A stretch of DNA of 64,000 nucleotides from JAENVT01 sp963805445 (GTDB lineage Bacteria; Actinomycetota; Acidimicrobiia; Acidimicrobiales; Ilumatobacteraceae). Location of the stretch: positions 186,001 through 250,000 of the forward strand of contig CAWDUI010000054.1 in the NCBI GenBank assembly GCA_963805445.1, given 5' to 3'. The notes under the pieces were generated by a model. The model worked only from the letters and a program-made list of their open reading frames with translations, did not search any database and was not told the origin of the DNA. The first letter of the stretch is position 1. Each line of letters begins with the position of its first letter. Made by a program: the position numbers and the translations under genes. Positions 49,829-61,862 of this stretch are shown here, one piece after another.

Positions 49829-50578
49829 ATGGCACAGGCAGTATCCACGCGCGGCCCCGTCTCAGGGACCGCAACGGCCGGCAAGAAACGACGGAAGTTC
49901 TTCCTCCTCGATCTCTACGGCACCGCAGTCGGCAAGAAGTACGCCATGGCGCTCAGCGGCATTGCCCTGATGGGGTACGTCTTCGTCCACATGATCGGCA
50001 ACCTCAAGATGTACCTGGGGCCGGAGGACATCAACCACTACGGCGAGTTCCTGCGCGAGTTGCTCGTTCCGATCGCGCCGCGAACGGTCGTGCTGTGGAT
50101 CTTGCGCATCGGCCTGCTCGGGGCGGTCGTGCTGCACATCCACGCCGCGTACAGCCTGACGATCCTCAACCGCGAGGCGCGTTCGGTGAAGTACCAGAGC
50201 GCCCGCGACTACGAGGTCGCCAACTTCGCCAGTCGCACGATGCGCTGGACCGGCATCATCGTGTTCCTGTTCGTGTTGTGGCACCTCGCCGACTTCACCT
50301 GGGGCTGGGTCAACCCTGGCTACGTGCGCGGCGACGTGTACCGCAACGTCGATGCATCGCTGTCGCGAGTCCCCGTCGCCGTGTTGTACGTCGTGGCCAA
50401 CATCGCCCTCGGTGTGCACCTGTACCACGGTGCATGGAGCCTGTTTCAGTCGATGGGGTGGAACCGGCCGCGGTTCAACAAGTGGCGCCGCGGCTTCGCG
50501 ATCGGGTTCGCCAGCTTGATCGTGGTCGGCAACGTCTCGTTCCCTATCGCCGTTCTGGCGGGAATTGTGCAGAGCTGA
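49829..50578 (+). CDS. sdhC: Succinate dehydrogenase cytochrome b subunit (b558 type)
   Basis: 249 aa, five helices. It reads YGTAVGKKYAMALSGIALMGYVFVHMIGNLKMYLG with heme-ligand His residues, then LRIGLLGAVVLHIHAAYSL, FVLWHLADF and ALGVHLYHGAWSLFQSMG. This is the single-polypeptide di-heme anchor of the Bacillus-type complex. GTG 49808 is an alternative start. It is followed by sdhA after one base. Confidence 0.93.
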   Translation: MAQAVSTRGPVSGTATAGKKRRKFFLLDLYGTAVGKKYAMALSGIALMGYVFVHMIGNLKMYLGPEDINHYGEFLRELLVPIAPRTVVLWILRIGLLGAVVLHIHAAYSLTILNREARSVKYQSARDYEVANFASRTMRWTGIIVFLFVLWHLADFTWGWVNPGYVRGDVYRNVDASLSRVPVAVLYVVANIALGVHLYHGAWSLFQSMGWNRPRFNKWRRGFAIGFASLIVVGNVSFPIAVLAGIVQS

Positions 50579-50579
50579 C

Positions 50580-52501
<1,922 letters not shown>

Positions 52502-52502
<1 letters not shown>

Positions 52503-53278
52503 TGGCCAATCACCTCACCAACCTCACGTTGAAGATCTGGCGGCAGCCGAGCCCCGACACCGCCGGCCATTTCGAGAGCTACCCGATCGACTCGATCAGC
52601 GACGAGGCGTCGTTCCTCGAACTGCTCGACGTGCTGAACGAGCGACTGATCAACGAAGGTCAGGAAGCGATCGCCTTCGACCACGACTGCCGCGAGGGCA
52701 TCTGCGGTACGTGCTCGCTGATGATCGACGGCCAGGCCCACGGCCCGCAGCGCGGCACGGCCACGTGCCAGTTGCACATGCGCAAGTTCTCCTCCGGGCA
52801 AGAGATCGTCGTCGAGCCGTGGCGGGCCACGTCGTTCCCGATCATCAAGGACCTCATCGTCGATCGCACTGCCTTCGACCGGATCATCGAGAGTGGCGGG
52901 TTCATCACCGCCCAGACCGGCGGCGCGCCCGACGCCAACCTGATCCCCATCCCCAAGGTCGTGGCCGACGCGTCGATGGACGCCGCCGAGTGCATCGGCT
53001 GCGGCGCCTGCGTGGCTGCGTGCCCGAACGGCGCGGCCAACCTGTTCACCGCCGCCAAGGTCAGTCACCTCAACCTGCTGCCGCAGGGCCAGGCCGAGCG
53101 CTACAGCCGCGTCGAGGCCATGGTCGAGACGATGGACGAGTACTTCGGTTCGTGCACCAACCACGGCGAGTGCGAGGCAGCGTGCCCGAAGAGCATCTCC
53201 ATCGACTTCATCGCCCTGATGAACAAGGACTACCTGAAGGCCAAGTTCGCCAACCGCAAAGAGCTCAGCCGCACCTGA
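52502..53278 (+). CDS. sdhB: Succinate dehydrogenase iron-sulfur subunit
   Basis: 258 aa. The [2Fe-2S] site is CREGICGTCSLMIDG with a later ATCQ; the [4Fe-4S]/[3Fe-4S] sites are CIGCGACVAACPNGA and CTNHGECEAACPKSI. Last gene of sdhCAB. Confidence 0.95.
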
Positions 53279-53310
53279 TTTCTCCCGCCCCCGGCAACCG
53301 GCGCGGCGAC

Positions 53311-53355
53311 GAACTGGGCAGCCCCAGTTCGCTACGTAGCCTTCCGGGGCTGCCC
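53311..53355 (+). terminator. Alternative overlapping hairpins after sdhB
   Basis: GAACTGGG at 53311-53318 pairs with CCCAGTTC at 53323-53330 around a 4-base loop. GGGCAGCCCC at 53316-53325 also pairs perfectly with GGGGCTGCCC at 53346-53355. The two stems cannot form together. They lie 33 bases after the sdhB stop; no T-run follows, so termination is inferred. Confidence 0.45.
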
Positions 53356-53506
53356 GATTCGACCGCTGCCTCGACGCTGGCCCGGCGTTTGTGAGTTGGC
53401 GCACCCATGCGGGGCCGGAGGCGCCAAACGCTGGGGATTCGGGGTCGCGCGATCGCACGGAGACGGCCTGTTATCTTTCGGCAGCCAAGACCACGCTGGA
53501 GGACGA

Positions 53507-54529
53507 ATGCCTGTCATGAACGAATCAACCCGTCGCGCCTTTCTCGGCGCACTGGGAGCATCCGGCGTCACCGCCGCAGTGTTGCCCGGAGCGGCACACG
53601 CCCAGACCGGCAGGGGCGGTACATGGGTGCGGTGCCGGCACCGACACCGGCGTGACCGGCTCGACGCCGCTGCGCACCGAGGCCTTCCCGGCCCCGACGC
53701 CCGGCACGCATTACACCTACGTGCAAGGCGACGAGTTCGACGTACTCCTCCCCACGTACACCGGCTGGTCGAAGAGCGGGCTACAGATCCAGCGGCCGCG
53801 ACAGCGATCTTCTACGCCTCACTGCACGGCCTACCGACGGGGCGCGGATCACCGAGGTGACCTTCGCGGTCGTCAAGTCGGCGACATTCCCGGCGTCGCC
53901 CAGTGCTTCGCCTACAAGGCCATGTCGGGTGACTACACGCTGCTCGACTTCCGCGACAACTCGGCGCTGCCCCAACAGACGGCCGAGCAGTACGTCAGCC
54001 TGGTAGTCGACAACTCCGACGGCTGGGTGGTCGACAACGAGCAGGCCAGCACCCACCAGCTGGTCGTCACCCTGACCACGACGCGCGCGTCAACAGCGTC
54101 CGCGTCGGTTGGGTGCCGGGTCCGACGACGCCGCTGTCGTTCTACCCGATCGCCCCCAAGCGCGCCTACGACTCGCGGTTCGTCGCGCCGGTCGGCCCGC
54201 TGGCGACCAACACCAACCGGGTGGTCTCGGTCGCCAACAGCTACCTGTCGGGGACGGGCACGTTGGAAACCGCGAACATCGTCCCGGTCGGGGCCCAGGC
54301 CATCTCCTACAACCTCACGATCGCCAACACGGTCGGGTCGGGGTTCCTCTCGGCCAACCCCGGTGATGCGGCGACTCCTGGCGGCTCGTCGATCAACTGG
54401 TTCACCTCGGGGCTGTCGTTGGCCAACGGGTTGACGGTCAAGCTCGATGCCAACCGTCAGATCAAGGTGTTCTGCGGCGGCGGTGGGTCGACCGACTTCA
54501 TCGTCGACATCCTCGGCTACTACGCCTGA
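53507..54529 (+). CDS. Tat-exported surface protein (several frame breaks)
   Basis: After GGAGGA, ATG 53507 begins a twin-arginine signal, ESTRRAFLGALGASGV and AVLPGAAHA. Pieces in successive frames follow: PAPTPGTHYTYVQGDEFDVLL, FAYKAMSGDYTLLDFRDNSALP, then the intact end PIAPKRAYDSRFVAPVG, NIVPVGAQAISYNLTIANTV and FIVDILGYYA. That ending is a repeat-type domain I associate with surface proteins of Acidimicrobiia. At least three indels are needed to join the parts. Function unknown. Confidence 0.65.
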
Positions 54530-54556
54530 TCATTCACACGTGCGTCAGCACCGTCG

Positions 54557-56668
54557 TCAGCGGACGATGGTGCTGACGTAACGATTGGTGGCGATCTCGT
54601 CGCCGTGCTCGACCACCAGATCGAGCCACAGTTCGCCGGGCTGATCGGCGACGACGAACTGGACGGTGCCGACGCGCACGCATGAATCCGGGGGCACGTC
54701 GCCGCCCCACCGCCAGGCGTGCGAACCACCCGGCCAGCTCAACTTGGCGGTGCAGACCGTGTCTTCCAGCAGCCGGCGCACGTCACTGACCACGTGCACG
54801 TCGAGCGCCAGGGCGGCGCCGACCGAAACCGTCTCGGGCAGGCGGTCGGCGACGACGATCACCGGCCGGCAGGCATCGATCACCGCCTGGTAGGCCAACT
54901 TGGGATGCCGCTCGTGGTCGAGCACGCTCCACGACACCATCGGGCCGGCGTCGTTGAACATGAAGAAGCAGAACCCTCCGGTGGGCCGGTACTTCAGGCG
55001 CCGAAGCGTCTCGATGTGATGGCGCACCACGCGCGCCTGGTAGCGCTGCGTGGCCTCACGCCACTCGTCGAACGTGGCGAAGTCGGCCGGCGGCACGAAC
55101 TTGTCGAAGGCATGCAGTTGCATGCCGTGCCGCTCCTGCAGGTGCTCCCAGTCGAGGTCCGGCCAGCGATGCGGCTCCATGAAGTCGGCTGCGGCCGGCA
55201 CGGCCTGAGCACCGAACTCGCTGACGAAGCGCACCATGCGCGGCATCGACGCGGCGAAGCCAGGCAGGTCGCGTTCGTGACCGTGGTACCAGCCGAAGTA
55301 CAGGTGGCTGTCGGTGCCGTCGAGCATCGGCAGGTGGGGAATGACGCCGCTGTGCGCAATCGTCGTGCGCGTCTCGTCGGCCTGCTCGAACGAGCGCTTG
55401 ACCCACCGATCGAGCACCGTCTTGTTCCACGACGGCAGTTGCTGCCCGGTGATGTACTTGATTGCCGCCCGGCGGACCGGTTCGGTGCGATCGACGTTGG
55501 GCGCGACCGGCTCGTTGTGCGCGCACCACACGGCAATCGACGGGTGGTGGCCGAGTCTGGTCGACGGCCTCGCGGGCCTGGCGCACGGCCTCCTTGCGGA
55601 TCGTGCGGGCGTAGCCCCATTGCAGCGGGAAGTCCTGCCACAGCAACATGCCGAGCTCGTCGGCGGCGTCGTACAACTCGGGCCGCGAGATGTGGCCGTG
55701 CACACGCAGCAGATCGAGCCCGGCCTCGCGGGCCAACTCGACATCGCGGCGCAACTCCGCCGGCGTCGCGTCGCCCAGCGCCATCCGTGTCGGCGCGAGG
55801 TTGGCGCCCTTGGTGTACATCGGCTCGCCGTTGACGGTGAACACCCAGTCCTGCAGCACGACCTCGCGCAGACCGGTGCGCACGCGTCGCGAGTCACTGA
55901 CCACCTCGTCGACCGAGATCTCGACCTCGACGTCGGTCAACTGCTGCTCGCCGAGCGTCCACGGCCACCACAACCGGGGATCGTTGATGTCGAGGTTCCA
56001 GTCGACCTCGTTCAACCCGCCGGCCAGCGACTGCTCGTGCTGGTCGAGCAACTCACCGTCGACGCGGGTGCAGACCCGCACGGTGCGGGCCGTGTCGCTG
56101 TCGAGCCGAGCGTGCAGCCGGAGGTGAGCGCGCGTGTCGTTGACGTCGCGGCACAAGACCCGGCAGCGGTCGATGCGCACCGGTCCGGTGGTGTTGATTC
56201 GCACCGGTCGCCACAGCCCTCCGGGATTCCACGTCGGGTCCATCGCGTCCCAGTTCTGGAACACGCCGGTGATCGTGCGTTTCGACTTGCGGTTGCGTTG
56301 CGGCGGGCACGCCACCTCGACGGCCAGCACGTGCTCTGTGGCCAGGCGCGAGAGGCTGGTGATGTCGAAGCTGTGGGGGAAGAAGTACCCCTCGGGGTCG
56401 CCGAGGTAGGCGCCGTCGAGCCACACATCGGCCTGGTAGAACACGCCTTCGAGGGTCACGAAGTGCCGTCGCCCGGGCGGCGCGGCTCCAGGTCGAAGCG
56501 TTTGCGGTAGATCAACGGATCGTCGTTGTCGGCAAAGGGGGTCAGGTGCCGCCAGTGGCTGGGCACGGCGACCTCGGGCCAGTCGTCGTCGAAGTAGTCG
56601 AGGCCGACGGCGCTGCGCCGCCGCTCGTCATCAGCGACGTTGGCCCGCCACTGTCCCGACAGATCCAC
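54557..56668 (-). CDS. Glycoside hydrolase family 2 protein, beta-mannosidase-like (frame-broken)
   Basis: About 703 aa. The jelly-roll domain starts VDLSGQWRANVADDERR and continues after a break near 56470 with FVTLEGVFYQADVWLDGAYLG and WNPGGLWRPVRI. The catalytic barrel includes DLLRVHGHISRPELYDAADELGMLLWQDFP. After a second break near 55560 come HHPSIAVWCAHNEP (acid/base Glu) and VRFVSEFGAQAVP (nucleophile Glu). There is no signal peptide, so it is likely cytoplasmic. Mannosidase is the best guess among GH2 activities. Confidence 0.82.
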
Positions 56669-56732
56669 GAGGGCGAGGATAGGCGCGGCTCGCCCCTGGG
56701 CGTGCGCCGCCGAAAGCCGGTATGGTCGAAGC

Positions 56733-58139
56733 ATGGCAACACGTGCTCACACCCTCGGCGAGCTGAAGGCGTCGGGCTGGCAGTCGTCACCGGTGAAAGA
56801 GGAGATCCGCCGCAACGCCGTTGCCCGGATCGAAGCTGGTGAGGCCCTGTTCGAAGGGGTGCTCGGCTACGAGCAGACCGTCATGCCGCAGCTCGAGAAC
56901 GCCCTGCTGGCCGGCCACGACGTGATCTTCCTCGGCGAGCGCGGGCAGGCCAAGACGCGCATCATCCGCTCGCTCACCGGCCTGCTCGACGAGTGGATGC
57001 CGATCGTGGCCGGCAGCGAGATCAACGACGATCCCTACGCCCCGGTCAGCAAGCACGCCCGCGATCTGATTGCCGAGATGGGCGACGCCACCCCGATCGA
57101 CTGGGTGCACCGCGACGACCGCTACGGCGAGAAGTTGGCCACGCCCGACACCTCGATCGCCGACCTGATCGGAGAGGTCGACCCGATCAAGGTCGCCGAG
57201 GGCCGCTACCTCAGCGATGAACTGACGCTGCACTACGGCCTGGTGCCACGCACCAACCGCGGCATCTTCGCGATCAACGAGATCCCCGATCTCGCCGAGC
57301 GCATCCAGGTGGGCTTGCTCAACGTGCTCGAGGAGCGCGATGTGCAGGTCCGCGGGTACAAGATCCGCCTGCCGCTCGACGTGCTGTTGGTCGCCAGCGC
57401 CAACCCGGAGGACTACACCAACCGCGGCCGCATCATCACGCCGTTGAAGGACCGCTTCGGCAGCCAGATCCGCACCCACTACCCGCTCGACATCGCCACC
57501 GAGGTGGCCATCATGCGCCAAGAGGCGCGGCCCGGTTCGGTCGGCAACGTCACCGTGCACCTGCCCGACTACATGGAGCAAGTGGTCGCCACCTTCAGCC
57601 AGCTGGCCCGGGCCAGCACCCAGGTCAACCAGCGCAGCGGCGTCAGCGTGCGCCTGTCGGTCAGCAACGTCGAGGTGCTCGGCGCCAACGCATTGCGCCG
57701 TGGGCTGCGCGCCGGCGAGCACCTCGTCGTGCCGCGAATCTGCGACCTCGAGGCGCTCGCCGCGTCGAGCAGCGGCAAGATCGAGATCGAGTCGCTGGAG
57801 GAGGGCCGCGACGGCCTGATCCTCGACAACCTGGTGAAGGCCGCGGTGCTGACGGTGTACAAGGAGCGCATCTCGCCCGACCAGGTCCGCGATGTGATCG
57901 CCGCCTTCGAAGAAGGTGTCGTCGCCCACGCCGGCGAAGACATCGCCTCGGTCGAGGAGGCCCGTCTGGTCGAGATGGTCCCGGCGCTGCGCGCTCCGGT
58001 GCTGGCGTTGACCGGTGGCGACGAGTCGCCTGCTGCGGTCGCCGCAGCCGTCGAGTTCGTGCTCGAGGGCCTGCACCTGTCGAAGCGGTTGAACAAGGAC
58101 TCGTCGGGAACCAGCGCGACCTATCGCGGCCGTTCCTGA
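56733..58139 (+). CDS. MoxR/Mg-chelatase-type AAA+ ATPase
   Basis: 468 aa. Walker A is FLGERGQAKTRIIRSL, Walker B FAINEIPDLAERIQ, sensor region LLVASANPEDYTNRGRIITPLKDRFG. Such ATPases normally work with a VWA-domain protein; one is found 3.7 kb downstream on the same strand (61863-63881). It is divergent from the GH2 gene. Confidence 0.88.
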   Translation: MATRAHTLGELKASGWQSSPVKEEIRRNAVARIEAGEALFEGVLGYEQTVMPQLENALLAGHDVIFLGERGQAKTRIIRSLTGLLDEWMPIVAGSEINDDPYAPVSKHARDLIAEMGDATPIDWVHRDDRYGEKLATPDTSIADLIGEVDPIKVAEGRYLSDELTLHYGLVPRTNRGIFAINEIPDLAERIQVGLLNVLEERDVQVRGYKIRLPLDVLLVASANPEDYTNRGRIITPLKDRFGSQIRTHYPLDIATEVAIMRQEARPGSVGNVTVHLPDYMEQVVATFSQLARASTQVNQRSGVSVRLSVSNVEVLGANALRRGLRAGEHLVVPRICDLEALAASSSGKIEIESLEEGRDGLILDNLVKAAVLTVYKERISPDQVRDVIAAFEEGVVAHAGEDIASVEEARLVEMVPALRAPVLALTGGDESPAAVAAAVEFVLEGLHLSKRLNKDSSGTSATYRGRS

Positions 58140-58160
58140 CCCGACCACACTTCGCTTTCG

Positions 58161-58757
58161 TCAGCGACTGACGATCTGGGCCATCGCCCCGGCGCCGAGC
58201 TCGTACTCGTTGGCGAACTCGGCGAACGGCTTGCGCTCGATCGCTCCCGAGCCGGGAGGCCACGGGTTGTAGATCGTCGCCTCGGTGTCGTCCCAGCTGC
58301 CGCCACCGTTGAGGCCGGCGAGCACGACGGCGTGATACGGCGCACCGGTCTCGACGATCCACAGCGGGCTGCGCTCGAGCATCTGGGCGAAGTAGTCCGG
58401 CCCGCCACATGCCGGCCCGATCTCGGTGAGCCCGAGCATCGACACGGCTTGCTGGATCTCAGGCCAGCCGTAGCCGTCGGTGGTGTTCATCCCGGCGGTG
58501 GTGCACACGTCCTCGACCGACTTGTTGGTCAACATGGCGATGCTGGCGGCCCAGCACGTCACCTCGGTCGGCTGTGGCACCAGTGTCACGCCCTGGTTGA
58601 CGGCGAGCGGCTGCACCGACATGTTCGCCTCGGGACTGCTCGACGAACTGCTGCTCGACGAACTCGATCCGTCGGATTGGCCGTCGACGGGCAGCCATTG
58701 CTGGCCGTCGGTGTCCCACCACCACTGGCCATCGTCGGAGTACTGGACGTCGCTCAT
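58161..58757 (-). CDS. Papain-like (C39/AvrRpt2-type) cysteine protease with N-terminal Trp-rich module
   Basis: 198 aa. Residues 1-26 form a short aromatic module (DDGQWWWDTDGQQWLPV), then a linker with 11 consecutive serines. The protease domain has the nucleophile in PTEVTCWAASIAMLTN, the His in GAPYHAVVLAGL and the Asn/Asp region in IYNPWPPGSG. There is no signal peptide. The target is unknown; the triad looks complete. It lies convergent to the MoxR gene. Confidence 0.75.
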   Translation of the reverse strand: MSDVQYSDDGQWWWDTDGQQWLPVDGQSDGSSSSSSSSSSSPEANMSVQPLAVNQGVTLVPQPTEVTCWAASIAMLTNKSVEDVCTTAGMNTTDGYGWPEIQQAVSMLGLTEIGPACGGPDYFAQMLERSPLWIVETGAPYHAVVLAGLNGGGSWDDTEATIYNPWPPGSGAIERKPFAEFANEYELGAGAMAQIVSR

Positions 58758-58867
58758 GGAATTCTCCTCTGTCGTGCGGCACGTTCATGGTGCACTCGTC
58801 CACCCGGTGACGTGACGGAGGAGAGGCAAGCGATGGTGCAGAGGCAGCTGCCCGAACGGCCGGTCAG

Positions 58868-58914
58868 CTGTGGAGTGTTTGGCGCCCAGGTGGGTGCGTT
58901 GAAACACTCCACAG
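58868..58914. repeat. Long hairpin downstream of xylA
   Basis: CTGTGGAGTGTTT at 58868-58880 pairs perfectly with 58902-58914. The loop itself holds a second stem (GCGCCCA with TGGGTGC, one G-T). On the minus strand it follows the xylA stop by 40 bases, so it may end that transcript, although no T-run is present. Confidence 0.6.
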
Positions 58915-58954
58915 GGGGGTGGCGGGGCCGATTCGCGCCTGCCCGATCGGTCGG

Positions 58955-60291
58955 TCAGCGCGGCTCGCGTTCGATGTGCCTGGCCACCAGGTTCTCCAAC
59001 ATCTCCTGGTGGCCCGAGGAACGGGTCGGCTCGCCGTTCGACATCGCCCGGTCGTGCAGGTCGGCCAGGCTCGACCGGGTCAGGATCGCCGTGCCGAGAT
59101 CGCCCGACCATCCGGCGTAGCGGGCCTCGCGGAGCGAGTCGAGCTCGCCACTGTCGACGATCGATGCCGCCGCCAACAGCGAGCGGGCCATGGTGTCCAT
59201 CCCGCCGATGTGGGCGTAGAACAGGTCGGTGCGGTCGCTCGACTGGCGGCGCAACTTGGAGTCGAAGTTCAACCCACCGGTGCGTGAATCCGCCGCCGCG
59301 CAGGATCTCGAGCATGCCGAGTGTCATCTGCTCGACCGAGACCGGGAAGCGGTCGACGTCCCACCCCAACCGGTCGTCGCCGGCGTTGGCATCGATCGAC
59401 CCGAAGATGCCGGCGTTGACCGCCGAGGCGATCTCGTGGGCGAAGTCGTGGCCGGCCAAGCGTGGCGTGGTTGACCTCGATGTTGACCTTGATCTCGTCG
59501 GCGAGGTCGTACTTCTGCAGGAAGGCGTGCACCGCGGCGACGTCGTAGTCGTACTGGTGCTTGGTCGGCTCGAACGGCTTGGGCTCGATCAGGATCGCGC
59601 CGGTGAAGCCGATGCGCTGCTTGTGCTCGACGACCAGCGTCAAGAAGCGGGCCAGTTGGTCGAGCTCGCGCCTGATGTCGGTGTTCAGCAGCGTCTCGTA
59701 GCCCTCGCGGCCGCCCCACAGCACGTAGTTGTGCCCGCCGAGCCGGTGCGTGGCCTCCAGGCAATGGGCGACCTGGCCGGCGGCGAAGGCGAAGACCTCG
59801 GGATCGGGGTTGGTGGCCGCCCCGGCCTGGTAGCGAGGGTTGGAGAACAGGTTGGCCGTGCCCCACAACAGCTGCACGCCGGTGCGCTGCTGGTGCTGCG
59901 CGGCGACATCGACCATCTCGTCGAGGTGCGCCGCGGACTCCTTGAAGCTGGCGCCTTCCGGAGCGATGTCGCGATCGTGGAAGCAGTAGAAGGGTGAGCC
60001 GAGCTTGGAGAAGAACTCGAACGCCGCCTCCATCTTCTGCTTGGCGGCATCCATCGGGTCGGCCGACGGTGCGAACGTCGGGTGCCACGGCCGATCGAGC
60101 GTGCCGGCGCCGAAGATGTCGAAGCCGTCCCACGCGAACGAGTGCCAGTAGCAGACGGCGAACCGCAGGTGATCCTCCATGCGCCGCCCGGCCACCACCC
60201 GGTCGGCGTCGTACCAGCGGAATGCCAGGGGGTTGTCGCTGTCGGGACCCTCGTAGGCGATGCGATCGGTGACGTCGGTGAAGAACTCCAT
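58955..60291 (-). CDS. xylA: Xylose isomerase (class II, two frame breaks)
   Basis: About 445 aa. It starts FFTDVTDRIAYEGPDSDNPLAFRWY, with MEDHLRFAVCYWHSFAWDG, FYCFHDRDIAPEG (catalytic His/Asp), VLWGGREGYETLLNT, ILIEPKPFEPTKHQYDYD (metal ligands) and INVEVNHATL-like INIEVNHATL. Breaks are near 59462 and 59284; deleting one base at each gives HATLAGHDFAHE and GGGFTTGGLNFDSK. It interconverts xylose and xylulose. No xylulokinase gene is in the window. Confidence 0.92.
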
Positions 60292-60302
60292 GACGTCGGA
60301 AG

Positions 60303-61271
60303 TTACTGCACTGCTGCCCCGAAGAAGATGGCCGCAGAGTCCTTCACGTCGCGATCGCGCGTGATGACGCCGTCGTCGTGCCCGTCGACGTCGAACGTCG
60401 GGCTGACACCGACCGCCTGCAGCGGAGCGCCCTCGGCGGCTTCACCACAGGCTGTCTCGAACCGCTGGATGACCGTGACCCGCTCGGCGTCTCGACCAGG
60501 AGGAGTGATCAGCGTGATCGCCAGTGGCCGATCTGGCCCCATCTCCGCCGTTCGCAGCACGGCGCCCAGCGACTCGTCGACGTCGGCAACGACGATGCCC
60601 AGCACGTCGCAGGCCCCGGCCAGATCGGCAAGTTCCCGATCGGCGCGGCCGGGGATGCTGATGGTCCCGTCGTGCAGACCGTCGAGCCACACGTTCCATC
60701 GAAGATGGTCATCTCGACGAGCGGCTTCGGCCGCCTGGATGGTCTGGTCGGCCGGTCGCACGGTCTTCACGCCGATCGCTGTTGACACCGGTGGCCCACC
60801 GCGCAGGATTCGCCACGCGTCGCGCCAGCCGACGACCAGCGTGTCGAGCATCTCGCCATGCCGGCGTGGGTCGTCGGGGATCATCCGGTTGGCGAACGCC
60901 AGCGGGTTGTCGAACGGCACCCACCCGGCGACAGCGTCGCCGAACCGCTCGGAGACCCCTTCGACCCAGCGTGGCCACCAGTGGCCGGCGAACCGCGGGT
61001 CACCGAAGCCGCCGTCATTGTCGAACCACTGCGGCACGACGCGTTCGAGCAGCGTGAACTGAACGGCGATCCCCAGCCCGGCAGCGTGTTGCAGCACGCC
61101 GCTGTACCACTCGACCGCGTCGCCGTCGAAGGCGCCGGCCTTGGGTTGCAGCCATCCCCAGTCGAGGGTGATCCGAACCGACGAGGCGGGGAGACCGCCG
61201 AGCAGCACGAGATCCTCATGGAATCGAGCGCGGTCGAGACGGGAGTGGGGGACGACGGCGGTGCGGATCAC
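60303..61271 (-). CDS. GH1-like protein lacking both catalytic glutamates
   Basis: 322 aa. The barrel pattern of family 1 glycosidases is visible: SSVRITLDWGWLQPKAGAFD, GLGIAVQFTLLERVVPQWF, and WWPRWVEGVSERFGDAVAGW. Where active enzymes have NEP the protein has PFDNPLAFAN, and where they have TENG it has ITLITPPGRD. It is also about 100 residues short. It is therefore probably a non-catalytic sugar-binding relative. It is coupled to the upstream cyclase gene by an ATGA overlap and followed by xylA. Confidence 0.65.
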   Translation of the reverse strand: MIRTAVVPHSRLDRARFHEDLVLLGGLPASSVRITLDWGWLQPKAGAFDGDAVEWYSGVLQHAAGLGIAVQFTLLERVVPQWFDNDGGFGDPRFAGHWWPRWVEGVSERFGDAVAGWVPFDNPLAFANRMIPDDPRRHGEMLDTLVVGWRDAWRILRGGPPVSTAIGVKTVRPADQTIQAAEAARRDDHLRWNVWLDGLHDGTISIPGRADRELADLAGACDVLGIVVADVDESLGAVLRTAEMGPDRPLAITLITPPGRDAERVTVIQRFETACGEAAEGAPLQAVGVSPTFDVDGHDDGVITRDRDVKDSAAIFFGAAVQ

Positions 61272-61816
61272 GCGAACGGGCTACGCGTCCACAGTTCGCC
61301 GGTGTCGGTGCTGGCGACGAGCTCCGGCTGGCCGCCGAGCTCGACGACATCGATCGGGCCGGGAAAGCCGCGCAGCTCGACGGGCTCGTGGGCGTTGGCG
61401 GTGACGCCTCGCGGGAGTCGCTCGATCTGCATCGTCGGCATCAGCACCTCGAACGGCCCGGCCGCGTCACACAGTCGCGCCGCCATGTTGACCGCCGAAC
61501 CGATGTAGTCGTCGCCCTCGAACAGCAGGGCATGGCCGGTGGCCATCCCGACGCGGAGCGACAGCGGCGCACAGACCTCTGCCGAGCGGTGCTCGAGGTC
61601 GAGGGCGAACGCCACGGCGTTGCTCTGCTCGATCGACACCACCATGCAGCCGTCGCCGAGCCACTTGGCGATGCGGACCCCACGTTCGCTGGCGATCTCG
61701 CGCACCAGCGACCGGAAGGCGCCGAGGATCCGCCCTGCGGCGTCGTCGCCGAAGGCGGCGGTGTAGTTGGTGAAGCCGGACAGATCGACGAACGAGAAGG
61801 TGCGGGGAACGCGCAT
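61268..61816 (-). CDS. Class III adenylate/guanylate cyclase-domain protein
   Basis: 182 aa from ATG 61816. The two metal-binding Asp residues are present (FSFVDLSGFTNY; IAKWLGDGCMVV), as is the transition-state pair region AVNMAARLCDAAG. That makes it a probable active cyclase without other sensor domains. It would supply a cyclic nucleotide that a Crp/Fnr protein might sense. It is divergent from the VWA gene by 46 bases. Confidence 0.82.
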   Translation of the reverse strand: MRVPRTFSFVDLSGFTNYTAAFGDDAAGRILGAFRSLVREIASERGVRIAKWLGDGCMVVSIEQSNAVAFALDLEHRSAEVCAPLSLRVGMATGHALLFEGDDYIGSAVNMAARLCDAAGPFEVLMPTMQIERLPRGVTANAHEPVELRGFPGPIDVVELGGQPELVASTDTGELWTRSPFA

Positions 61817-61862
61817 GCAGTGCCCCAGGGTAGCTCGGCCGATCTTTCGGTAAGGTTCTCCT

